Assembly: GCF_900637635.1 (NCBI RefSeq)
Contig: NZ_LR134383.1
Coordinates: 1,705,501-1,769,500, forward strand
Origin: Legionella jordanis
GTDB lineage: Bacteria; Pseudomonadota; Gammaproteobacteria; Legionellales; Legionellaceae
Reading direction: 5' to 3'
Length of the DNA: 64,000 nucleotides
Made by a program: the position numbers and the translations under genes. Under the pieces are notes generated by a model that was not told the origin of the DNA, did no database searches, and saw only the letters and a list, made by a program, of their open reading frames with translations. Within the stretch, counting starts at the first letter, position 1, and every line of letters starts with the position of its first letter. This document shows, in pieces, positions 1-9,231 of the stretch.

Positions 1-694
1 GGCCATCACCTACGATGACTTTGTATACCATGCCCTGGGCTGTAACCACTTTACGATACCCCGCCTTATAACCTTTGGCTCTTAGTCTGGCAACCAAAGC
101 GTCCGCATTTTGCTGTTTTGAAAAGGTCGCCAATTGGACTGCATATTGACCTTTTATGGTGGTTTTGTTTAAGGAGGATGATTTAGCCAATGCCCCTGGT
201 GCTGCAGGTTTGTTTTGTTTGGCAACTGTGACTGGCTTTGCAGGTTTAGCCATGGGCTTTTCTTTCATAGCGACTACAGGAACCTTCCGGCTCAATGTTT
301 GCGTTGCCGAGGCAACCACTGCAGGTTTTTGTTTACTGATATTAACGGGTTCCACTTTAGCCTTTGCAACCATAGGTTCAACGGCTTCCTTAATGTGGTT
401 TAATTGGCTCAATGATTCAGCCTTGGCCAAAGTAGTATCCAGTGCTTCATTTGAAACCTCAGGAATTTCCACATGGGCTACTTTGACGGTTTCAAACATT
501 GATTTTTCACTGGGCATTGCTACTTCAGGGGCCTGTGGTTTCGGCGGTAACTTCACGGAAACGCTGACATTGTCATCGATGCGTTGATTGGATTTTTTTA
601 TAATGGCTGGGGTAAAAATAGCCGCTATAGATAGAATCACAGCTAGCCCTATGAGCCGATGTTTAACCCGTTCATCCATCATCAATTTCATCAT
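1..694 (-). CDS. dedD: SPOR-domain cell-division protein, DedD-like (partial, runs off left edge)
   Basis: Read on the minus strand, an open frame of 231 codons runs from ATG at 694 to the window edge with no stop. It begins [13 protein letters not shown], followed by one membrane helix (about residues 13-30, ending FTPAIIKK), a long Pro/Lys/Ala-rich linker, and a C-terminal segment from about residue 185 (GQYAVQLATFSKQQNADALV, then the RAKGYKA region) that looks like a SPOR domain. SPOR domains bind denuded septal peptidoglycan; DedD works at the division ring as a single-pass inner membrane protein. The ATG overlaps the folC stop (ATGA), and the order accD-folC-dedD matches E. coli, which supports the symbol. 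The last residues of the SPOR domain are missing because of the window edge. Confidence 0.8.
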   Translation of the reverse strand, partial: MMKLMMDERVKHRLIGLAVILSIAAIFTPAIIKKSNQRIDDNVSVSVKLPPKPQAPEVAMPSEKSMFETVKVAHVEIPEVSNEALDTTLAKAESLSQLNHIKEAVEPMVAKAKVEPVNISKQKPAVVASATQTLSRKVPVVAMKEKPMAKPAKPVTVAKQNKPAAPGALAKSSSLNKTTIKGQYAVQLATFSKQQNADALVARLRAKGYKAGYRKVVTAQGMVYKVIVGDG

Positions 695-1968
695 ATCTCC
701 CCGACGTTGGTAGGATTGGACACAGCAGACAACACCTGCTCTACTGTTAGAAATGAACCATAAACTACGATTAAATCACCTGTTAGCGCCTCATTGCAAG
801 CGGACTGATAGGCTATCACAGGATTTTCATAACAGGTTGGAACTATACCATAAATACCAAAGGCTGCGTCAAATTGTTCCAAGGATGCGGCACGGCTCCC
901 TGATAACAGGCAAGGGTACCAGTGGTCAGCAATATCCAGAAAAGGCTCAATCAATCCAGCAATGTCTTTATCTTTTAAGGCCGAAAACAGGATATGAATT
1001 TTTTGAGGCCAATGCAGTTTTTTTACATACTCCGCTAAATTTCTTGCAGCCTGGGGGTTATGTGAAACATCCAAAAGAAGCGGCTTTTCCCCGGAAAACC
1101 ATTGCTGCCTTCCAGGCAAACTCAAATGAGACAGTTGCCTTGCCGTTTCAGCCAATTGAATAGGTAATTGTTGATTAAGACAAATGCAAGCCATAAGAGC
1201 TGCAGCAATTGAGTTTGGGTGCAGTTTTGGCTCGTCTATAGACAGGCAACACTCATTCCGCAGAAAAAGACTAAATTTTTGATTTTCAATTAGGTAATGA
1301 TAATGAATATTTCTTATGTAGGTTGAGCAATTTAGTGAGTCCGCATGGCTTGTAACACTGTTAGGCGGTCTTTCGTCCGCATAGATAAATGTTGTGTTTG
1401 GCCTTAATATGCCGGCTTTTTCAAAACCAATGCTTTCCTTGTCGCTTCCTAAAAACAATTGATGATCCAAGTCGATAGTAGTAATAATTGCCAAATCCGC
1501 ATCAATGATGTTAGTAGCATCCAAACGTCCCCCGAGACCCACCTCGAGAATCATTACATCGACGGGATTTTTCTTAAAATGCCACAGGGCCGCTAATGTA
1601 ACCATTTCAAAATACGTGAGCGGAACTCCATCTCTCCCATCCTCAATGCTGCAAAGGGCCTCTGCGAGATCAGCGTCGCTGATGGCTTGCTTATTTATTT
1701 TAATGCGTTCGTTAAAACTCAATAGATGGGGAGAGGTATAGCTGGCAACGTGATAACCCGCCGCAAAATACAATGATTCCAAGGCAGCAACCGTGGAACC
1801 TTTTCCGTTTGTGCCTGCCACGGAAATCACGGTTGCTTGCGGTTTTAATAAATTCAGAGAGGCAGCAACCTGGTTAATCCGAGTCAGGCCAAGTTGAATT
1901 TCTTGCTGATGAAGATTTTCAAGCTGATACAACCATTCAGCGACAGTAAAATGTCTATAGTGCTTCAT
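691..1968 (-). CDS. folC: Bifunctional dihydrofolate/folylpolyglutamate synthase
   Basis: Product of 425 residues, the normal size for FolC. It adds glutamate to dihydropteroate and to folates using ATP. The P-loop GTNGKGST lies near residues 52-59, a [15 protein letters not shown] segment near 78-92 fits the folate/omega-loop region, and [12 protein letters not shown] near 144 is the conserved Mur-ligase-like ATP/Mg site. The C-terminal half carries DVSHNPQAA, typical of the family. I prefer the ATG at 1968; the codon before it is TTG. The start overlaps the accD stop by 14 bases and the stop overlaps the dedD-like start, so the three genes are probably co-transcribed and coupled. Confidence 0.95.
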   Translation of the reverse strand: MKHYRHFTVAEWLYQLENLHQQEIQLGLTRINQVAASLNLLKPQATVISVAGTNGKGSTVAALESLYFAAGYHVASYTSPHLLSFNERIKINKQAISDADLAEALCSIEDGRDGVPLTYFEMVTLAALWHFKKNPVDVMILEVGLGGRLDATNIIDADLAIITTIDLDHQLFLGSDKESIGFEKAGILRPNTTFIYADERPPNSVTSHADSLNCSTYIRNIHYHYLIENQKFSLFLRNECCLSIDEPKLHPNSIAAALMACICLNQQLPIQLAETARQLSHLSLPGRQQWFSGEKPLLLDVSHNPQAARNLAEYVKKLHWPQKIHILFSALKDKDIAGLIEPFLDIADHWYPCLLSGSRAASLEQFDAAFGIYGIVPTCYENPVIAYQSACNEALTGDLIVVYGSFLTVEQVLSAVSNPTNVGEI

Positions 1969-2836
1969 CAAAATTATGTGTTAAATCAACGTGGGACAGT
2001 TTGGCAACCAATTCAGCCAGTGTATTTCGTAAATTTTTGCGTTCCACAATCATATCAATATGACCATGCTCAAGCAAAAACTCACTTCGCTGGAACCCTT
2101 CCGGCAACGTTTGCCTGACAGTCTGCTCAATGACGCGAGGCCCCGCAAAACCAATTAAAGCATTGGGCTCTGCCACAATAATATCGCCAAGACTTGCAAA
2201 ACTGGCTGAAACACCTCCCATGGTTGGGTCAGTTAGTACCACAATGAATGGTAAACCAGTTTCATTAAAACGAGCCAAGGCTGCAGAGGTTTTAGCCATT
2301 TGCATCAGAGAAAACAAGCCTTCTTGCATTCTGGCACCACCGCTGGCGGTAAAACAAATATAAGGTCTTCTCTCAGCTGTAGCCGCATTCACCGCACGGA
2401 CAAATTTTTCACCTACGGTAGCACCCATCGAACCGCCCATAAAATTAAACTCAAAGGCGCTAACAACCACCGGTTGGTGTTTTATATTTCCCTTCATAAC
2501 CACTAAAGCTTCTTTCTCCCCAGTGGCCTTCTGGGCCTGGCTAATTCGATCTTTGTATTTTTTAGAATCTTTAAATTTTAAGCGGTCAATCGGTTCGAGG
2601 TGAGCAGCAATCTCCTCTTGACCTGTTTCATCCAAAATTTGAGCCAATCGTTCGCGCGCAGACAAACGATGATGGTGATTGCAATTTGGACAAACAGATA
2701 AGTTCTTAACAAGCTCACTGCGATAAAGTACCGAGCTGCAACCAAGACACTTAACCCACAATCCTTCGGGAACCCCTTTTTTTTGGGAAGTTTCAGTTCT
2801 GATTCTTGAAGGTAATAATTTCTTAAGCCAACTCAT
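1955..2836 (-). CDS. accD: Acetyl-CoA carboxylase carboxyltransferase subunit beta
   Basis: Product of 293 residues. AccD pairs with AccA to move the carboxyl group from biotin carrier protein to acetyl-CoA, giving malonyl-CoA for fatty acid synthesis in the cytosol. A four-cysteine zinc ribbon is visible near the N-terminus (C30, C33, C49, C52; KCLGC and CPNC). The crotonase-like carboxyltransferase core follows, with SGGARMQEG and the [12 protein letters not shown] region. A GAGGA-like ribosome site precedes the ATG. It heads the accD-folC-dedD row, transcribed away from flaA, so the 358-base gap upstream holds its promoter. Confidence 0.96.
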   Translation of the reverse strand: MSWLKKLLPSRIRTETSQKKGVPEGLWVKCLGCSSVLYRSELVKNLSVCPNCNHHHRLSARERLAQILDETGQEEIAAHLEPIDRLKFKDSKKYKDRISQAQKATGEKEALVVMKGNIKHQPVVVSAFEFNFMGGSMGATVGEKFVRAVNAATAERRPYICFTASGGARMQEGLFSLMQMAKTSAALARFNETGLPFIVVLTDPTMGGVSASFASLGDIIVAEPNALIGFAGPRVIEQTVRQTLPEGFQRSEFLLEHGHIDMIVERKNLRNTLAELVAKLSHVDLTHNFDEAL

Positions 2837-3194
2837 AAAAAAGAATCCTCAGATCTCTAAGCCAATTAAACTTGCCAAGTATAACCTGAAATTAATTTTC
2901 ACGCTTGCTTTATATGTAAATGTTGCATCGAGATCAGGAGCGTACCCTAACCATTTCGGAGAGGATTTAAATCAATACTTAAGCATTTGAGTATTGCGAT
3001 AGCTCTTTATAAAATATAAGTATTTTAAAAAATGGCTAGTTAATTAACAGACTGATTATTCAGCTAAAATCACTAGAAAATCTAAAGTTTTTTCCCATTC
3101 GGTCGATAATGCCAATGGGTGCGATAAATTCCAACATTTATCGAGTTTAAGGTAAATCCCAACTCCAGGGATTTTGGGTGAGGAGATTTTAGTC
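2837..3194. other. Divergent intergenic region between accD and flaA
   Basis: Gene-free stretch of 358 bases between two divergent genes. The half next to flaA holds a clear sigma-28 promoter (separate entry). The middle is very AT-rich (about 2990-3050) and would suit an UP element or a binding site for a regulator. I could not pick a convincing sigma-70 promoter for accD by eye. No open frame here looks like a gene. Confidence 0.7.
3083..3109 (+). promoter_or_regulatory. Sigma-28 (FliA) promoter of flaA
   Basis: TAAA at 3083-3086, a spacer of exactly 15 bases, then GTCGATAA at 3102-3109. The enterobacterial and Legionella FliA consensus is TAAA-N15-GCCGATAA, so only one base differs. The site lies 85 bases upstream of the flaA ATG, leaving an untranslated leader of roughly 80 bases. 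It places flagellin in the late class of flagellar genes. Confidence 0.88.
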
Positions 3195-4616
3195 ATGACA
3201 CAAGTGATCAACACGAACGTAATGTCGCTTAATGCGCAACGCAACTTAAATGGTTCTCAAAAAACCATGCAATTAGCGATCCAACGTCTTTCGTCTGGAC
3301 TACGCATTAACAGCGCCAAGGACGACGCAGCAGGTCTGTCAATTTCTGAGCGTATGACGGCACAAATCCGGGGTATGAACCAGGCAATACGTAACGCGAA
3401 TGATGGTATCTCTCTGTCGCAAACCGCTGAAGGTGCGATGCAAGAAACCACCAATATTTTACAACGTATGCGTGAGTTGGCCTTGCAATCCTCAAACTCA
3501 ACAAACAACGCGGGTGACCGCCAGGCCATTCAAGAGGAAGTTAACCAATTGAAAAGTGAGCTGGACAGGATTGCCTTGAATACTGAATTTAACGGCCAAA
3601 GAATCCTGGACGGCTCCTTCTCAAGTGCAAGCTTCCAAGTTGGCGCGAATGCTAACCAAACGATTAACTTTGGAATTGGAAGCATCAAAGCTTCATCAAT
3701 CGGTGGTATTGCCCAACAAACAGGTACCGAAGTCTCTGGTGCGGCTGCAACGGATATCACCATTGCTATTGGGGGCGGTGCTGCCACCACAATTAACTCA
3801 AGTGCTGGTTTCACTGGTAATACCTATCAAGATGCCACCTCTGCTTACGCAAAAGCTGCAGCCATTAACAGTGCAGGCATTGCGGGCTTATCAGCAACAG
3901 CTGTCACTTCAGGAACCCAAACAGTGGGTGCAATTGGTGGTACTGCAGCCGATACTTACAACCTTAGCATCAACGGCGTAGCCATTTATACCAACCAAGA
4001 CGTTTCCACGGCCTTAACCAATACGCAGTTGCGTGATGCCATTAACAACGTTAGCAATCAAACTGGAGTGATTGCCAGTTTAAACGGCGGTGACTTAACT
4101 CTGTCTGCCAGCGATGGCCGAAACATTTCAGTTACAGAAAGTGGGACTGGTTTTACAGCCGGTACCGATGGTTTAACTGTGACTGGTGGTCCCTTCGATG
4201 GAGATTTACGTGGTACTTTATCAATCAGTGCGACTGACAGCATCACCATCGGTGGAACAGTGGCAACTTTGGGATTAACTGCTTCCATCGCAAAAGATTC
4301 ACTGGGAGTCGATACTTTAGATGTAACAACAGCCTCTGGAGCACAATTGGCTATTTTGCGTGTGGATTCGGCGTTAAGCTCAGTCAGCTCAAACCGGGCC
4401 GCAATGGGTGCTTTACAAAACCGCTTCGAATCAACCATCTCTAACTTGCAAAACGTATCTGAAAACCTGTCAGCAGCAAGAAGCCGTATTCAAGATGCCG
4501 ATTTTGCAGCAGAAACAGCCAACTTGACTAAAGGACAAATTTTACAACAAGCAGGAACAGCCATGTTAGCGCAAGCGAATAACTTGCCTCAATCTGTTCT
4601 GTCCTTGCTAAAATAA
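3195..4616 (+). CDS. flaA: Flagellin
   Basis: Main filament protein, 473 residues from the ATG at 3195; AGGAG at 3181-3185 is well spaced for that start, and an upstream in-frame start would not give a normal flagellin end. The conserved N-terminal D0/D1 region ([34 protein letters not shown]) and the C-terminal D1/D0 region ([27 protein letters not shown], ending VLSLLK) are intact. The centre is Gly/Ala/Thr-rich and variable. Subunits are exported by the flagellar type III system and polymerise under the FliD cap. Driven by the sigma-28 promoter at 3083-3109 and followed by a hairpin. The leucine-rich C-terminal end corresponds to the part of flagellin sensed by NAIP5 in mouse macrophages (family knowledge). 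Confidence 0.97.
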   Translation: MTQVINTNVMSLNAQRNLNGSQKTMQLAIQRLSSGLRINSAKDDAAGLSISERMTAQIRGMNQAIRNANDGISLSQTAEGAMQETTNILQRMRELALQSSNSTNNAGDRQAIQEEVNQLKSELDRIALNTEFNGQRILDGSFSSASFQVGANANQTINFGIGSIKASSIGGIAQQTGTEVSGAAATDITIAIGGGAATTINSSAGFTGNTYQDATSAYAKAAAINSAGIAGLSATAVTSGTQTVGAIGGTAADTYNLSINGVAIYTNQDVSTALTNTQLRDAINNVSNQTGVIASLNGGDLTLSASDGRNISVTESGTGFTAGTDGLTVTGGPFDGDLRGTLSISATDSITIGGTVATLGLTASIAKDSLGVDTLDVTTASGAQLAILRVDSALSSVSSNRAAMGALQNRFESTISNLQNVSENLSAARSRIQDADFAAETANLTKGQILQQAGTAMLAQANNLPQSVLSLLK

Positions 4617-4624
4617 TTTGTCTC

Positions 4625-4663
4625 ACACCATGCAGTTTCGGCTGCATGGTGTATAATTTTTAT
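4625..4663 (+). terminator. Hairpin terminator after flaA
   Basis: An 11-base-pair perfect stem (arms 4625-4635 and 4642-4652) with a 6-base loop TTTCGG, followed by ATAATTTTTAT. It sits nine bases after the flaA stop and before flaG, so most transcripts probably end here with some read-through into flaG. Confidence 0.8.
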
Positions 4664-4701
4664 GCCACTATGATTCATGGCGTAAAAAGGAGGTTGTAGT
4701 T

Positions 4702-4968
4702 ATGAATATTGAAATTGTAAATAAACCCAATTCAGTTTCCGTGGAACCTAAACCTTCCACTTCAACCATAGAATTCAATCAGGACAACGCATCTACTATT
4801 GCTTCAGACACCAAATACGCCATTGATGAAGCAACAGGTATTTTGCAAGCGATTGTAACCAATAAGCTATCAGACGAAGTTATCCGAAAAATTCCGGCAG
4901 ATGAGTATCTACATTTATTATCGCTGGTGGATGAAATGATTAGCGGTTCGATCGATAAACAAGTTTAG
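4702..4968 (+). CDS. flaG: FlaG family flagellar protein
   Basis: Small protein of 88 residues. The first 35 residues are polar and probably disordered; the second half (ATGILQAIVTNKLSDEVIRK, then IPADEYLHLL) matches the FlaG core, where a V-I-R-x-I-P motif is typical. FlaG proteins influence filament length; the exact mechanism is not settled. An AAGGAGG ribosome site lies 9-10 bases before the ATG. Lies between flagellin and the filament cap, as in Legionella, Pseudomonas and Vibrio. Confidence 0.88.
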   Translation: MNIEIVNKPNSVSVEPKPSTSTIEFNQDNASTIASDTKYAIDEATGILQAIVTNKLSDEVIRKIPADEYLHLLSLVDEMISGSIDKQV

Positions 4969-5077
4969 AACCCAATCAAATTTACGCTTTAATTGCTAGA
5001 CAATAAATAGGTAATGGATCAAGAATCCTCTAAATGATCCAGATAGTTCCAATTAGTTTCGGGATAAGGAAATCATC

Positions 5078-6757
5078 GTGGCACTAACATCCATTGGCGG
5101 TTCAGGACTAGATATCAAGGCTATTGTTTCTGCCTTGGTCACAGCGGATATTACCCCCAGTAAAAACCGCTTGGACAGACAGGAAAGTGATTACAGCACC
5201 CAAATTTCTGCTTTAGGGCTTATTAAAAGCAGCCTTTCCAAATTGCAAACGGCACTTAGCAAGCTTTCCGATTTATCTCAAATTAATAAACTTAAAAGCA
5301 CAATCTCTGATGAAAGCTATTTTTCAGCCAGTTTAAGCGGGAATGTGGAAGCCGGAAATTATCAAATTGAAGTGCAGCAACTAGCCAGCCAGCAAAGTTT
5401 GGCCACGGCGGTTTTCACCAGCCCCACGTCAACAGTAGGTAGCGGTACAATTTCCATTGAATTTGGCACTTATAGTCCGGACAACAGTAGTTTTACAGCC
5501 AATCCAGCAAAAAATTCCGTTAACATCAATATTCCAGCCGGCACGGACAGTTTAACTGCCATTCGAGATGCTATCAATAACAGTGGCTCTGGAGTTCAAG
5601 CCAGCATAGTACAAGACGGACAAGGCGCCCGTCTAACCCTATTAAGCCCCGAAACGGGTAAAGCGTCTGCAATGAGAATTACAGTGACAGACGCCGACGG
5701 TAACAACAGCGATGGCAACGGCCTATCCGCGCTTGCTTATGATCCCACTGCGGCAATTCAATCCATGACGCAAACAATTGCTGCAGCGGACAGCTTGGTT
5801 AAAATCAATGGACTGTTACTCACGCAAAGCAGCAATGAGTTAAAAGACGCTATTTCAGGGGTGACCCTCAATTTAAAAAAAGCACAAACCGGCGTGCAGG
5901 TTAACTTTAAAATTGATCAGGATAAAAGCTCATTAACCAATGCCATTAATGATTTTATCAAGCAATACAATGACAGCATGACCACCTTAAATTCATTAAC
6001 CAATTATAATGCCACGAGCAAAACAGGTGGACCTATGCAAAGTGATTCCGACATCCGTGCCCTTAAATTTAATTTAACCAATATGGCTACTCAGGCACTT
6101 ACTAACACCAACACATCGATTCGAAGCCTCGGTGATATAGGCATAAAGACGGATGAAAAGGGTCTTCTGGTTATGGATCAAACCAAATTTAATAAGGCTG
6201 TTAGCGATCATTATGATGAAATTGCCTCTCTTTTCGCCAAAACAGCAGTGGCAACAGACAGCAACGTGCTCGTCAAATCGGTAGGAGCTGCTGTTAAGGC
6301 AGGACAGTATGATTTAGCCTTGACTGCCTTTACTCCCGGTTCGATACTTTCCGGAACCATTGGCGGTATTAATGCCAATTCAAACGATGGCTATACCCTA
6401 TCGGGGACAGGAAACCTAACTGGGCTCTCCCTCGAAATCATAGGAGGTTCTATTGGATCCCGAGGTCAAATTCAAGTCAGAGATGGTCTTGCAGTGAAGC
6501 TGAATGATTTACTCGACAGCTACCTTGATGAAAAAACAGGTGACTTGAAACAAAGAACCGATCAACTCAACAAACGGTTGAAGGAATTGGATGATAAACG
6601 ACAACAATTGGAGTATCACACCGATCAATTAACCCAGCGCTACACCAAGCAATTTACTGCTTTGGATGCTTTATTGGTAAAAATGCAAGGTACTAGTGAC
6701 TTTTTAAACCAACAATTGGCAAGCATTTCAAATATTTCCCAATTTAATAGGAAGTAG
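5078..6757 (+). CDS. fliD: Flagellar filament cap protein (hook-associated protein 2)
   Basis: Product of 559 residues. FliD forms the cap at the filament tip that folds incoming flagellin. The N-terminal domain (SIGGSGLDIKAIVSALV, then a coiled region around residues 25-70) and the C-terminal domain (LNDLLDSYLDEKTGDLKQRT, coiled coil about 480-545, then KMQGTSDFLNQQLASI) are typical. The start is GTG at 5078, preceded by ATAAGGA; no ATG further in would keep the conserved N-terminus. A sigma-28-like -10 sequence (GACAATAA at 4999-5006) is present upstream but without a matching -35, so the promoter is unclear. The fliS start follows two bases after the stop. Confidence 0.95.
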   Translation: MALTSIGGSGLDIKAIVSALVTADITPSKNRLDRQESDYSTQISALGLIKSSLSKLQTALSKLSDLSQINKLKSTISDESYFSASLSGNVEAGNYQIEVQQLASQQSLATAVFTSPTSTVGSGTISIEFGTYSPDNSSFTANPAKNSVNINIPAGTDSLTAIRDAINNSGSGVQASIVQDGQGARLTLLSPETGKASAMRITVTDADGNNSDGNGLSALAYDPTAAIQSMTQTIAAADSLVKINGLLLTQSSNELKDAISGVTLNLKKAQTGVQVNFKIDQDKSSLTNAINDFIKQYNDSMTTLNSLTNYNATSKTGGPMQSDSDIRALKFNLTNMATQALTNTNTSIRSLGDIGIKTDEKGLLVMDQTKFNKAVSDHYDEIASLFAKTAVATDSNVLVKSVGAAVKAGQYDLALTAFTPGSILSGTIGGINANSNDGYTLSGTGNLTGLSLEIIGGSIGSRGQIQVRDGLAVKLNDLLDSYLDEKTGDLKQRTDQLNKRLKELDDKRQQLEYHTDQLTQRYTKQFTALDALLVKMQGTSDFLNQQLASISNISQFNRK

Positions 6758-6759
6758 AC

Positions 6760-7170
6760 ATGAAAACCCCTTATCAACAAGCCCTGGAGCAATATAAATC
6801 CATCGAATTACAAACCCGTATTGATACCGCAAGCCCCCATGAATTAATTGATTTGCTTTTGCAGGGTGCACGTTCTCATATTGCCACGGCTCAAGGAAAC
6901 ATTCAGCGCAATCAAATCAGTGAAAAAGGAGAGCACATCAGCAAGACTATCAGTATTCTCGATGGCTTACGTTCGAGCCTTGATCATGAAAATGGCGGGG
7001 ATATTGCTGCAAATCTGGATTTACTTTACGAATATATCCAACGAATTTTGTTGAAAGCCAATTTGGATAATAGTGTTGAACTGCTTGTACAGGCAAACAA
7101 CTTATTGGCTGAAATTCACCAAGCCTGGCAAGATATCAAAGAACAGGTTAACGGCAAGAAAACCGAATAA
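6760..7170 (+). CDS. fliS: Flagellar export chaperone FliS
   Basis: Product of 136 residues, the normal size. FliS binds the C-terminal end of flagellin in the cytosol and keeps it from polymerising before export. The N-terminus YQQALEQYKSIELQTRIDTA and the SPHELIDLLLQGA segment are the family signature; the rest is helical. Starts two bases after fliD ends, so the two are translated as a pair. The GAGAGG/CCTTCTC stretch just after the stop could form a weak hairpin. Confidence 0.95.
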   Translation: MKTPYQQALEQYKSIELQTRIDTASPHELIDLLLQGARSHIATAQGNIQRNQISEKGEHISKTISILDGLRSSLDHENGGDIAANLDLLYEYIQRILLKANLDNSVELLVQANNLLAEIHQAWQDIKEQVNGKKTE

Positions 7171-7352
7171 TACATTATAGAGGAGAGGGGCGAGACCTTC
7201 TCTCATATCCCTTAAATTATATATTTTTTATTAACTTAACTGGCAAACCTCGCTTATAAAGTCTAAACTAAGCAATGAAGGGATACCCTTCCATCTCAAT
7301 GGAGTGATGCATTCAAGCAATACTCCAGAACGTTAATTTAAGGGAGGTAGCC

Positions 7353-7535
7353 ATGTTAGGATGGGCGTTAACTTTCTTAATTATTGCACTGATTGCAGCT
7401 GCTTTTGGATTTGGCGGTATTGCATCCGCAGCAGCAGGAATTGCAAAAGTGCTTTTCTTTATATTCTTGGTAATATTTGTTGTCCTACTGATTATGGGTT
7501 TGGTCGGACGAGGAGGCCCACCCCCACCGGTATAA
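7353..7535 (+). CDS. DUF1328 family small membrane protein
   Basis: A 60-residue peptide with two membrane segments (about residues 4-25 and 30-52) and the Gly/Ala-rich junction [17 protein letters not shown] that marks the DUF1328 (YtjA) family. Family members are small inner membrane proteins of unknown role, often stress-induced. A strong ribosome site (AAGGGAGG) lies six bases before the ATG, which supports translation. It stands alone between the flagellar block and the L,D-transpeptidase. A proline-rich tail (GGPPPPV) closes the protein. Confidence 0.85.
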   Translation: MLGWALTFLIIALIAAAFGFGGIASAAAGIAKVLFFIFLVIFVVLLIMGLVGRGGPPPPV

Positions 7536-7548
7536 GACAAACTGATTA

Positions 7549-7596
7549 CCTGGATCCCGGTAAAAAAAATTATAACCTATAAGCCAGGGATCCTGG
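7549..7596. terminator. Long-loop hairpin after the DUF1328 gene
   Basis: Arms CCTGGATCCC (7549-7558) and GGGATCCTGG (7587-7596) pair over nine of ten positions with a 28-base loop that contains an A8 run. The right arm is itself within a short palindrome, CCAGGGATCCTGG (7584-7596). It may end the DUF1328 transcript, or be a copy of a small dispersed repeat; only a genome-wide count would tell. Confidence 0.4.
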
Positions 7597-7720
7597 CATC
7601 CTTCTCTTCCCCTAAGATTTTCATCATCCTTATGTAGAAATATACGAAATATTTCCATCCATTAAAGTTTTTTTTAAACATGCCGTTAAACAAATCACCA
7701 GGAAAAGCAAAGGTGATATC

Positions 7721-8479
7721 ATGAAAAAGTTTATCCTGTTACTGGCTCTGATTTTAGCAACAACCACAGCAGCCTGGTCCCACAAGCGATTCGGTGAAAC
7801 ACTTTGCAATCACCCCGATTATTTTTGTATTACAATAAAACCGGGTGAAACTTGGGCCAATTTATTTCCTGATGCTCAATCTCGCGATATTGTAAGACGG
7901 GTAAACCGCATGAATATTTCTTTGCGACCTGGGATTGTTATAGCTGTACCCAAAAATTTGGATCGAATTACAATTTATGACGTCTCACCTTTCCCCCGCT
8001 ACATCGAATCTGATGGAGAAAAAACCATCTATGTAAGTCAAGACATGCTGGCTTGGGGGGCTTACGATGAATCTGGAGAGCTCATTTGGTGGGGGCCAAT
8101 TTCTTCTGGTGCAGACAAATGCCCCGGGGTGATTGGAGGCTGTACAACCCCCACAGGAGCTTACCGTATTATTCGCAAACAAGATATTGATTGCATTTCA
8201 ACCGCTTTCCCGCGCCGTGCAGACGGCGATAACGGGGGTGCGGAAATGCCCTACTGCATGCATTTTTTCCGCGGCTACGCTTTGCATGGTAGTGGAGAGG
8301 TACCGGGTTACCGAGCCAGTCATGGGTGCATCCGCTTATTTACAGAAGATGCTCGATGGCTAAATGAAGAATTTATTGATATCCCGGGAGGAGGCCTGAG
8401 AGGAACTCGAGTCATTATTGGCGGAGTCAATGACAATCCTAACTTAAGCGCCTCCACTCAAGCCTCGGTAGAACATTAA
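7721..8479 (+). CDS. Secreted L,D-transpeptidase with LysM-like segment (EnhA-like)
   Basis: Product of 252 residues. A signal peptide covers about residues 1-20 (MKKFILLLALILATTTAAWS). Residues 36-80 (ITIKPGETWANLF to IAVPKNL) resemble a LysM-type peptidoglycan-binding segment. Residues 100-240 form a YkuD-type L,D-transpeptidase domain with H189 and the active-site motif SHGCIRL (Cys203). Such enzymes make 3-3 crosslinks in peptidoglycan or attach proteins to it in the periplasm. Extra cysteines (C134, C141, C158, C179) could form disulfides. In Legionella, proteins of this type are annotated as enhanced-entry protein EnhA; I infer that link from the architecture only. An ATCATG start follows AAAGGTGAT. 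Confidence 0.85.
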   Translation: MKKFILLLALILATTTAAWSHKRFGETLCNHPDYFCITIKPGETWANLFPDAQSRDIVRRVNRMNISLRPGIVIAVPKNLDRITIYDVSPFPRYIESDGEKTIYVSQDMLAWGAYDESGELIWWGPISSGADKCPGVIGGCTTPTGAYRIIRKQDIDCISTAFPRRADGDNGGAEMPYCMHFFRGYALHGSGEVPGYRASHGCIRLFTEDARWLNEEFIDIPGGGLRGTRVIIGGVNDNPNLSASTQASVEH

Positions 8480-8493
8480 GTTTTCCTCTACCC

Positions 8494-9231
8494 CTAGTTG
8501 TCTTGCAAAGAGGCCAGAAAACTAGCCACTTCCTGAGCAGTAAGCTCCCTACATTGTCCTCTTCCCAGTGCTCTTGGCATACTTAATTTGCCATAGCGGA
8601 TGCGAATTAAGCGACTGACTTCGTAACCCTGAGATTGCCAAAGCCTTCTGACCTCCCGATTCCGGCCTTCGGTTAAAGTCACATGATACCAGGAATTTGC
8701 ACCCTCACCTCCGCGAAACTCAATGCGTTTAAAATGAGCGGGCCCATCTTCTAATTCCACCCCTTTTAACATGGTGTTTATCGCCTCCTGGTTAACCTGT
8801 CCATGAACGCGAACGGCGTATTCGCGCTCAAGGGCAAATTTAGGATGCATGAGTCGGTTAGCCAGTTCACCATTGTTGGTAAAAATAAGTAAACCTGAGG
8901 TGTTAATATCCAAACGGCCAACCTGCACCCAGCGGCCTCCCCTAAGAGGCGGTAAATTGTCAAAAACGGTTTTGCTGTGTTTTGGATCTTGGCGGCTGGA
9001 GATCTCGCCCACAGGCTTATGGTAAATTAGAATTCGAGTTTTCTCTTCTTTTTTCAAAGGGTTGTTGATTAAGCGCCCGCGGACACTGATTTTATCTCTG
9101 GGGCCTGCCGTATCCCCTAATTTTGCAACAACGCCATTGACCTTAATTTGTCCTTGCTCTATCCATTTTTCCATTTCTCTGCGCGAGCCGATTCCAGCCT
9201 GGCTCAAAATTTTTTGCAATCGTTCTTTCAT
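8494..9231 (-). CDS. rluB: 23S rRNA pseudouridine 2605 synthase
   Basis: Product of 245 residues. An S4 RNA-binding domain occupies residues 1-50 (RLQKILSQAGIGSRREMEKW). The RsuA/RluB/E/F catalytic motif GRLDINTSGLLIF holds the catalytic Asp108, and the C-terminal GRNREVRRLWQSQGYEVSRL is typical. It modifies U2605 (E. coli numbering) near the peptidyl transferase centre. Its ATG overlaps the scpB stop by one base (TAATG), placing it last in the trpS-scpA-scpB-rluB row, a common gammaproteobacterial order. RluE/RluF are alternatives, but the neighbours favour RluB. Confidence 0.92.
   Translation of the reverse strand: MKERLQKILSQAGIGSRREMEKWIEQGQIKVNGVVAKLGDTAGPRDKISVRGRLINNPLKKEEKTRILIYHKPVGEISSRQDPKHSKTVFDNLPPLRGGRWVQVGRLDINTSGLLIFTNNGELANRLMHPKFALEREYAVRVHGQVNQEAINTMLKGVELEDGPAHFKRIEFRGGEGANSWYHVTLTEGRNREVRRLWQSQGYEVSRLIRIRYGKLSMPRALGRGQCRELTAQEVASFLASLQDN

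Noticed and set aside
156-587. 143-codon plus-strand frame over the left end
   Set aside because: It lies antisense to the SPOR-domain gene, which has the expected motifs; the plus frame is Ala/Gly/Thr-rich shadow sequence.
753-1163. Plus-strand frame of 136 codons within folC
   Set aside because: Opposite strand of a well-supported folC; no ribosome site or motif.
4981-5006. Sigma-28 promoter before fliD
   Set aside because: Only the GACAATAA half resembles the consensus; no TAAA at the right distance.
7184-7207. Terminator after fliS
   Set aside because: The GAGAGG/CCTTCTC pairing needs a bulge and no clear T-run follows; not reliable.
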